From Streptomyces guryensis (GTDB taxonomy: Bacteria; Actinomycetota; Actinomycetes; Streptomycetales; Streptomycetaceae), in assembly GCF_021261325.1 (NCBI RefSeq), contig NZ_JAJSBI010000032.1, positions 47,626 to 111,625 of the forward strand: 64,000 nucleotides of DNA. The letters are read 5' to 3'. Under the pieces are notes generated by a model. That model saw only the letters and a list, made by a program, of their open reading frames with translations. It had not been told where the DNA came from and searched no databases. This document shows positions 59,127 through 64,000 of the stretch, in pieces. A program made the position numbers and the translations under genes. Position 1 is the stretch's first letter. The number at the start of each line of letters is the position of its first letter.

Positions 59127-59636
59127 GTGACTCCGTTGTCCCGACCTCCGCACCGCCCCCGCCCGCCCCGGGCCGACGGCGCATCGCTCGCGATCATTTT
59201 GGCCCTCCTGGCCCTTCTGGTCGTGGGAGTCACCGGCTGCTCGAAGTCCGACGTCCGCAGCGGCGCGCCCCCGTTGAAGCTCTGCGGGGTCACCTTCTGG
59301 ACCGGCGCCGAGGGCATCGGCACGACCCCGCTGAGCACCTCCACCCGAGGGATGCCGTCCACTCCGGCCGGCGACCGGCTCCCCGCCACGACGGACCGGG
59401 ACGCAGGCGGTCCGCCGCCCCGCGTCGTCTCCGTCTCCTCCGACTGCTCCCGCGGCCGTACGGTCGTCGTCTCCCCGGCTTCCTCCGTGCGCGTCCGCAA
59501 GGTGGCGAAGGACAGCGACGGCCACGTCGTCGCCCTCTCTCTCGTCCCGGCGCAGCCCAGAACTCCTGCCAAGGTGCACATCTACGCCTACGACGGCACC
59601 CGCCCCACCGGCCAACTCCTCACGACCGTGGACTGA
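59127..59636 (+). CDS. Putative lipoprotein
   Basis: An approximately 169-aa exported protein. A basic N-terminus and hydrophobic helix (LAIILALLALLVVGV) end in the lipobox VTGC (C38), so it should be lipid-anchored on the outer face of the membrane. The mature part has three further Cys and no known domain. The GTG start at 59127 is uncertain. Function unknown. Confidence 0.6.
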   Translation: MTPLSRPPHRPRPPRADGASLAIILALLALLVVGVTGCSKSDVRSGAPPLKLCGVTFWTGAEGIGTTPLSTSTRGMPSTPAGDRLPATTDRDAGGPPPRVVSVSSDCSRGRTVVVSPASSVRVRKVAKDSDGHVVALSLVPAQPRTPAKVHIYAYDGTRPTGQLLTTVD

Positions 59637-60066
59637 CACACGCCTACGCCCCCACTGCGCCATCGACACCCGTGTAGCGGCTTCGCGGTCACGGACTCCG
59701 CGGCCTCTGGCGCGCCGCAACGCCACGTGAGGCAATCCGTGATGCCGGCCGGCGTCGGTACCCATCGAACTGGGAGGCCCGGCATGGTTGATCCGATCCT
59801 GCCGGTCCCGCCGGAGCGACTGAAGCAGTTCAGAGACGCGGTCCGCCGGAGGCTGGCCGAACCTGTGGCGGTCCGCGCGCCGTCGCCGACCGGTGAGCGC
59901 GCGGCCCTTCGCCCGTGTGACCCACCCCCGACGCGGCCGTGGGCGACGGGCACGGCGAGACGGGTGCACGTCTGGGAGCGGGTGGCACCTCTCGTGACCA
60001 GCACAGCTCCCGGCCGGACCCGCCTCCCGGCCCCGCGTTGTCGGTGGCGGCTGCAAGGCTGGAGGC
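59637..60066. other. Intergenic region
   Basis: About 430 bp without a supported intact gene. A short frame from the ATG at 59784 (MVDPILPVPPERLKQFRDAV) looks briefly protein-like before becoming Arg/Pro-rich, so it may be a relic. Confidence 0.3.
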
Positions 60067-60363
60067 ATGAACGGAGATGAGCAGGTGCTGCGCGGCCGGG
60101 TCTACGGCCACGACCACGAGGACCCCGACCCCGGGCCGCTCCCCGGGCGGACGTACGCGGCGCTCGTAGGCGGCCCGCTGGACGGATTGCTGCTGGACAT
60201 CACGGGCCGACGGCCCCAGGAGGTCGATGAGGGTGCCGCCCTGCCCACCGAGTTGTCGCGGTGGCCCGGGGGCCGCGCCCTGTACGACCGACACCCCGGC
60301 GAATTCCTCGCATCCGGCCCGGGTGTGGTCTGCCGCTTCCACTACTCCGGCGACACGCCCTGA
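60067..60363 (+). CDS. Small conserved hypothetical protein
   Basis: A 98-aa acidic protein (TYAALVGGPLDGLLLDITGR, then WPGGRALYDRHPGEFLASG). The GGPLDG segment occurs in short actinobacterial and phage-related proteins of unknown role. An ATG start with nearby GGAGG-like sequence is credible. Confidence 0.55.
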   Translation: MNGDEQVLRGRVYGHDHEDPDPGPLPGRTYAALVGGPLDGLLLDITGRRPQEVDEGAALPTELSRWPGGRALYDRHPGEFLASGPGVVCRFHYSGDTP

Positions 60364-60468
60364 CAGTCCCGTCGCCCCGGTCATGCGGGTGTGGCCGGCC
60401 CAGGAGTGTGGTGCCCTGGGACCGGCCACTGGGTGTCGATGTGGTTATGCCGACCTCACGACGCCACG

Positions 60469-60975
60469 TCAGAACTCGATCGCGTGCGTATGGTCCTTGT
60501 TGTCCTCGCTCATCGAGATACGGTTCACGATCGTCTGGGACACGTCCCCGTCGTCGAAAGTCAGATCGAGCCTGTAGCCGAACTTCCAGGTGTCATCGCC
60601 GTTCGGCTCGATGTGAAGTCGCAGATTTCCGCCCTGCAGTGCGTCCCAGGTGATGTTCCTGCGGACGAGCAGACTGACGGGTACGACGGAACCGTCGCCG
60701 AACTTGCCGAAGGTGTCGAACGCGGACGCTGCGGTCTTGCCGGCAGCGGTCACCACCTTGATGCTGAGCGTGGTGTTGTTGTCCTTGTCCTCGCCCGAGG
60801 TCAAGAACGTGATCTTGGCAGTGGTGAGGGTCGCACCGACGTCCGCCGGGCCGAAGCTGCTCGACGGCGCGGCTTCATGACGGGGGGCGGCACCGGCCAT
60901 ACCCGCCCCGCCCAACAGTAGGGCGATGCTCGCCAGGACTGCGGCTGCAGTGCGTCCCAGTCTTTTTCCTCGCAT
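60469..60975 (-). CDS. Secreted protein of unknown function
   Basis: A 168-aa exported protein. The signal peptide is clear (RLGRTAAAVLASIALLLGG, cleavage near AGA). The mature part alternates polar strands such as ITFLTSGEDKDNNTTLSIKV and YRLDLTFDDGDVSQTIV, suggesting an all-beta fold, and has no Cys. The ATG is at 60975. No family was recognised. Confidence 0.65.
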   Translation of the reverse strand: MRGKRLGRTAAAVLASIALLLGGAGMAGAAPRHEAAPSSSFGPADVGATLTTAKITFLTSGEDKDNNTTLSIKVVTAAGKTAASAFDTFGKFGDGSVVPVSLLVRRNITWDALQGGNLRLHIEPNGDDTWKFGYRLDLTFDDGDVSQTIVNRISMSEDNKDHTHAIEF

Positions 60976-61440
60976 GGGCTTCCTTTGTCCAGGCCCCTGA
61001 GAACAGGGCCGTTGAGTGAAGTGAGTGGGGAAAGGGCCGACGACCTTCTGCATGGATGCTGTGCCGCCATGGGGCGGAGCGTCACGCGCCGTGCCGTTCA
61101 GCGGAACAGAGCCCACCGTCGGTGGTGCCGTGTGGATACCGAACGCGGATTGCTCGCCCTCACACCCTGAGGGCATGGCGTTGTGGGAGGCCCGTCTACT
61201 CGGACGCCGCGATCAAGAAGATTCGCGCCGACGGGTTCCCGCCACCGGCGACCTGTGCACCCGCGTCTCGTCGATCGCCTACGAGTACATCGACTCCTGG
61301 GCCGCCGAGCCGCACTCGCGCCGACTCGGCGGCGTCGGCGGCCTTTTCAGGACACCCCGAACGGTATTGGTGGCGGCGCAAGTCGGCACCGCCCGTGGAC
61401 ATCAACCCCGAACTCGCTCACATTCGGCGGGCGCTGAGCG
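60976..61440. other. Non-coding or degraded region upstream of the TetR gene
   Basis: About 465 bp. Open frames are present on the plus strand but composition shifts and no family is recognisable. Short scraps (VSSIAYEYIDSWAAEP) may derive from a lost gene. Confidence 0.3.
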
Positions 61441-62133
61441 TCACGCCGACGGCCGGGCGAGTTTGGCGGCCACTGCGTCGAGGACCCAGTCCAGGCCGGT
61501 CGCGAAGGATGTCTCGGCGTCCACGTCCGTGCCGTCGTACACGGCCTTGGCCAGTGCCGGGAAGCGGCCCGTGGCCAACAGTCTGGTCACATGCGGGCCG
61601 GAGGCGCGCTGCCAGTCGCGCTTGGACAGGCCCGTGGCGCGCTCGGCCCGCAGGTTCGCGATCTCGCGCCTGATAGCTCCGGTGAAATAGGCACTGACAG
61701 TCTCCACAGCGCGCATGACGGTGTCGATGTCCGCCAGGCCGTCGAGGGCGGCCAGCGTGGCCTCGGTCACGGCGAAGCCGTTCGGGCCCAGGGTCGGGCG
61801 GCCGCCGAGCAGGTCGGCCAGCCATTCGTGACGCAGAGCGGCCTGCCTGGTGCGGTGGGCGAGCATGCCCAGCGCCTCCCGCCAGTCACCGGGGTGCCCA
61901 TCGGGGAGAATCTCGGCCTGGACCTCGTCCACCATGAGGTCGAACAGCTCCTCCTTGGTGGAGATGTATCCGTACAGGCGCATCGGGCCGGCGTTCAGCC
62001 GGGCCGCAACCTTGCGCACCGACACCGACTCCAGCCCACCCTCGTCGGCCAGCGCGATGGCGGCGGCGACGATCCGCTCCCGGTCGAGCGGCACGGGGCG
62101 AGTCGGCGGCTCCGGCCGGTCCCACACAGTCAT
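61441..62133 (-). CDS. TetR/AcrR family regulator (TetR_C_1 type)
   Basis: A 230-aa repressor of the tetracycline-repressor-like group. The HTH is ESVSVRKVAARLNAGPMRLY, followed by an all-helical ligand domain. The ATG at 62133 is 52 bp from the divergent monooxygenase start, with inverted repeats in between. The arrangement mirrors tetR/tetX-like pairs in which the regulator senses the enzyme's substrate. Confidence 0.88.
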   Translation of the reverse strand: MTVWDRPEPPTRPVPLDRERIVAAAIALADEGGLESVSVRKVAARLNAGPMRLYGYISTKEELFDLMVDEVQAEILPDGHPGDWREALGMLAHRTRQAALRHEWLADLLGGRPTLGPNGFAVTEATLAALDGLADIDTVMRAVETVSAYFTGAIRREIANLRAERATGLSKRDWQRASGPHVTRLLATGRFPALAKAVYDGTDVDAETSFATGLDWVLDAVAAKLARPSA

Positions 62134-62150
62134 GGCCACATCGTATGTTG

Positions 62151-62183
62151 CGATACATCGTACTTGGCCAATACAGTGTATCG
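62151..62183. promoter_or_regulatory. Inverted repeat in TetR/monooxygenase divergent region
   Basis: CGATACA (62151-62157) and TGTATCG (62177-62183) flank a 19-nt spacer in an AT-rich gap between divergent starts. A second TCGTA copy lies just upstream. It is a plausible operator with promoter elements inside the spacer. Confidence 0.5.
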
Positions 62184-62185
62184 AC

Positions 62186-63304
62186 ATGAGACATCGCATC
62201 GCAGTGGTCGGGAGCGGTCCCGGCGGCCTCACTTTCGCGCGCGTCCTGCACCGCCACGAGTACCCCGTCACCATCCTCGAACGTGACCCCGCCTCCGACG
62301 CCCGCCCCCCGGGCGGCATGCTGGACCTGCACGAAGGGCTCGGCCAGCTCGCGCTGGACAAGGCGGGGCTGCTGGCGGAGTTCCAGGCGGTCTCTCGCCC
62401 CGAGGGGCAGGCCATGCGCATCCTGGACACGGCCGGGACCGTCCTGCGTGACTGGCGACCCCGTCCGGATGACCGGGCCAATCCGGAGATCGACCGCGGG
62501 CAACTCCGTGACCTGCTGCTAGGCCCTCTCGACGTCCAGTGGGGTCGGGGCGTGACGCAGGTGGTGCCGGGGCCCCGGGGTGGCGTACTGGTCCATTTCG
62601 CAGACGGGCGGCGAGAGACGTTCGACCTCGTGGTCGGCGCGGACGGCGCCTGGTCCCGGACCCGCCCGGCAGTCTCGCCGGTGACGCCGCACTACACCGG
62701 CATCACCACGGTCGAGACCTCTCTGGACGACGTCGACACCCGCCACCCCGACCTCGCCCGGCTCGTCGGCGACGGTTCCATGGCTGTGTACGGCGTGAAC
62801 CGAAAACTCGTCGCCCAACGCAACAGCGGCGGCCACGTCAAGGTGTACGCCCAGTTCCGCGCACCGCTGGACTGGCACTCGAACCTGGACCTGGCCGATG
62901 CCGAGGCCGTGCGATCGAGCCTGCTCACTCTGTTCGACGGCTGGGCCGCTCCCGTCCTCGACCTCCTCCGTCACGGCACCGCTTTCGTCCACCGCCCGCT
63001 CTACGTCCTGCCCGTGTCCCACACCTGGACCCACGTCCCCGGGGTGACGCTCCTGGGCGACGCCGCCCATCTGATGCCCCCCTTGGGGGCGGGCGCGAAC
63101 CTCGCGATGCTGGAAGGCGCCGAACTCGCCGAGTCCATCGCCACCGGCGCCGGAGATCTCGACGTGGCCGTCCGCGCCTTCGAGGAACGGATGTGGGCAC
63201 GGGCCGGCAAGTGGGCGAAGATCACTACGGCCGGTCTGGAACGCCTCGTGAGCGCGGACCCCGCGGAAGCCCTCGCCGTCTTCGACCAAGTCCAGCCATC
63301 CTGA
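62186..63304 (+). CDS. FAD-dependent monooxygenase (TetX/PHBH-like)
   Basis: A 372-aa flavoprotein hydroxylase. It shows the dinucleotide loop IAVVGSGPGGLTFARVL, the ER in TILERD, the DG motif VVGADGAWSRTR and the GD motif LLGDAAHLMPPLGAGAN that binds the FAD ribityl. This group hydroxylates aromatic or polyketide-like compounds, with TetX as the best-known relative. Substrate unknown. Control by the divergent TetR is likely. Confidence 0.9.
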   Translation: MRHRIAVVGSGPGGLTFARVLHRHEYPVTILERDPASDARPPGGMLDLHEGLGQLALDKAGLLAEFQAVSRPEGQAMRILDTAGTVLRDWRPRPDDRANPEIDRGQLRDLLLGPLDVQWGRGVTQVVPGPRGGVLVHFADGRRETFDLVVGADGAWSRTRPAVSPVTPHYTGITTVETSLDDVDTRHPDLARLVGDGSMAVYGVNRKLVAQRNSGGHVKVYAQFRAPLDWHSNLDLADAEAVRSSLLTLFDGWAAPVLDLLRHGTAFVHRPLYVLPVSHTWTHVPGVTLLGDAAHLMPPLGAGANLAMLEGAELAESIATGAGDLDVAVRAFEERMWARAGKWAKITTAGLERLVSADPAEALAVFDQVQPS

Positions 63305-63494
63305 CTGCCCGTGAACGCCTTCGTACACGCTTCCGGCGCCAAGGCCGCGAGGCGTCGCAGATGGCTGGTGGGCTGTTCGATCGCCGGGCTTGTGGCGGTG
63401 CAGGCCGGCACGCGTGGCCGACGAGCCGGGCGCGGAGCGCGGATCCCCACCTGTGGTTCTGTCGGTAGTACTGACGTCACCATCGGGGTTGCGG

Positions 63495-63765
63495 TGTCAA
63501 GCTGGATGTGCTGAGTAAAGGAGCACCCCCGATGCCGCCTGGCCAGTCGAAGGTCGAGTTGTACGCCGCCGCTGTGGCGCGACTCCCGCGATGGCATGTC
63601 GAACCGGGCGTTGCAGTGCAAGTACGGCGTCACCTGGAGCGCGGTCAACAAGGCCCTGACCTCGGCTTGGCCGCAGCCACGCACGACAACCGCTTCGGCG
63701 CGGCCGTCGAAGCTGGATCCGTTCACGCTGCTGATCGACGAGACCCTGCTCAGTGCGTTGTGGCA
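63495..63765 (+). mobile_element. Remnant of an IS21-type insertion sequence
   Basis: The left end resembles IS21-type termini (TGTCAAGCTGG) followed by AAAGGAG and an ATG at 63532. The transposase start is MPPGQSKVELYAA. A frameshift follows, then MSNRALQCKYGVTWSAVNKA and RPSKLDPFTLLIDETL, the N-terminal HTH of IstA-like transposases. Homology stops near 63750, so the catalytic DDE domain, the IstB gene and the right end are absent. Confidence 0.65.
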
Positions 63766-63768
63766 AAG

Positions 63769-63797
63769 GAAGCCCCTGTTCGATGAGCAGGGGCTTC
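63769..63797. terminator. Hairpin after the IS remnant
   Basis: GAAGCCCCTG pairs perfectly with CAGGGGCTTC around a 9-nt loop, followed by TTCG. It presumably belonged to a gene lost when the IS remnant formed, or it insulates the next gene. Confidence 0.65.
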
Positions 63798-63871
63798 TTC
63801 GTGTGTGGGGCATGACCGCGACGGTGTAGGGGCAGGCAGGGGACGGCTTGTTGTGGATCAAGGAGGGTGCG

Positions 63872-64000
63872 ATGCCGTCGGTGCTGGGGTTGATGGAACA
63901 GCGTGAGGCGCGGGCGAGGCAGGATCTGGAGTCCTGGACGGAGGTCCTGGAGCAGGCTCAGGCGGAGGTGGATGCCGCACGGGAGCGAGTCGAGCGGGCC
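63872..64000 (+). CDS. Partial hypothetical protein, cut by the window end
   Basis: Only the first 43 codons are present. They begin MPSVLGLMEQREARARQDLE and continue as a charged, coiled-coil-like helix (EVLEQAQAEVDAARERVERA). AAGGAGGG stands upstream of the ATG. Proteins with this opening are common next to insertion sequences in streptomycetes and have no known function. Confidence 0.6.
   Translation, partial: MPSVLGLMEQREARARQDLESWTEVLEQAQAEVDAARERVERA

Noticed and set aside
61171..61440. Possible gene upstream of the TetR regulator
   Set aside because: All frames give short unmatched scraps, and no ribosome site or start is convincing.

Overview
The window looks like a chromosomal segment of a Streptomyces or a close relative. 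GC and third-position GC are very high, TTA codons are almost absent, many genes start with GTG, and the content is typical: secreted M4 protease, GH64 and GH18 enzymes, a DasR-like site, a PucR-like regulator, an MmyB-type HTH regulator, a BrkB/YihY protein and a modular polyketide synthase. No rRNA, tRNA or CRISPR array was seen.

Layout. (1) 1-17350, mostly intact: metallophosphoesterase, MHYT membrane protein, secreted HNH-like nuclease, secreted M4 metalloprotease, GH64 beta-1,3-glucanase behind a LacI-type palindrome, dienelactone hydrolase, a YciO/Sua5-type protein with an FBP (FusB-like) zinc protein divergent from a TetR regulator across a near-perfect palindrome, SGNH hydrolase, PucR-like regulator, cytochrome P450, a class III aminotransferase with its Lrp/AsnC regulator, and a small conserved protein. 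(2) 17453-38209, a lipid-polyketide biosynthetic cluster: a fatty acyl-AMP ligase with a TTA (bldA) codon as codon 8, a 4737-residue PKS, an ACP-thioester reductase with an extra C-terminal domain, and two alpha/beta hydrolases. (3) 38215-41852, housekeeping-like genes: DoxX, hemerythrin, M20 amidohydrolase, DUF4177. (4) about 41950-50010, a decay zone: a multiply broken MFS gene, a GNAT stump joined to a symporter stump, a TPR remnant and an IS5-type transposase tail. Intact genes lie among them: a nucleotidyltransferase, a sigma factor with a small membrane partner, an MMPL transporter and a GNAT. (5) 50240-64000: GH18 chitinase behind a DasR-like site, MFS transporter, BrkB family protein, a 57-residue hydrophobic protein, PRC-barrel protein, HTH regulator/SDR divergent pair, HD and VOC proteins, several small secreted or unknown proteins, a TetR/FAD-monooxygenase divergent pair, and at the right edge an IS21-type remnant followed by a gene cut by the window end.

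The most unusual system is the cluster. The domain order read from the PKS is ACP-KS-AT-DH-(vestigial ER)-KR-ACP-KS-AT-DH-KR-ACP-C-FkbH. The next gene is ACP-thioester reductase plus a domain that I associate with GMC-oxidoreductase/hydrolase multidomain proteins. A hydrolase with Cys in the nucleophile-elbow position overlaps it by 4 bp. My inference: the FAAL loads a fatty acid on the N-terminal ACP and two modules build a methyl-branched dienoyl chain. The FkbH domain charges an ACP with a glyceryl unit, the C domain esterifies the polyketide onto it, and the reductase releases an acylated glyceraldehyde or glycerol lipid. The domain calls are direct. The product is a hypothesis.
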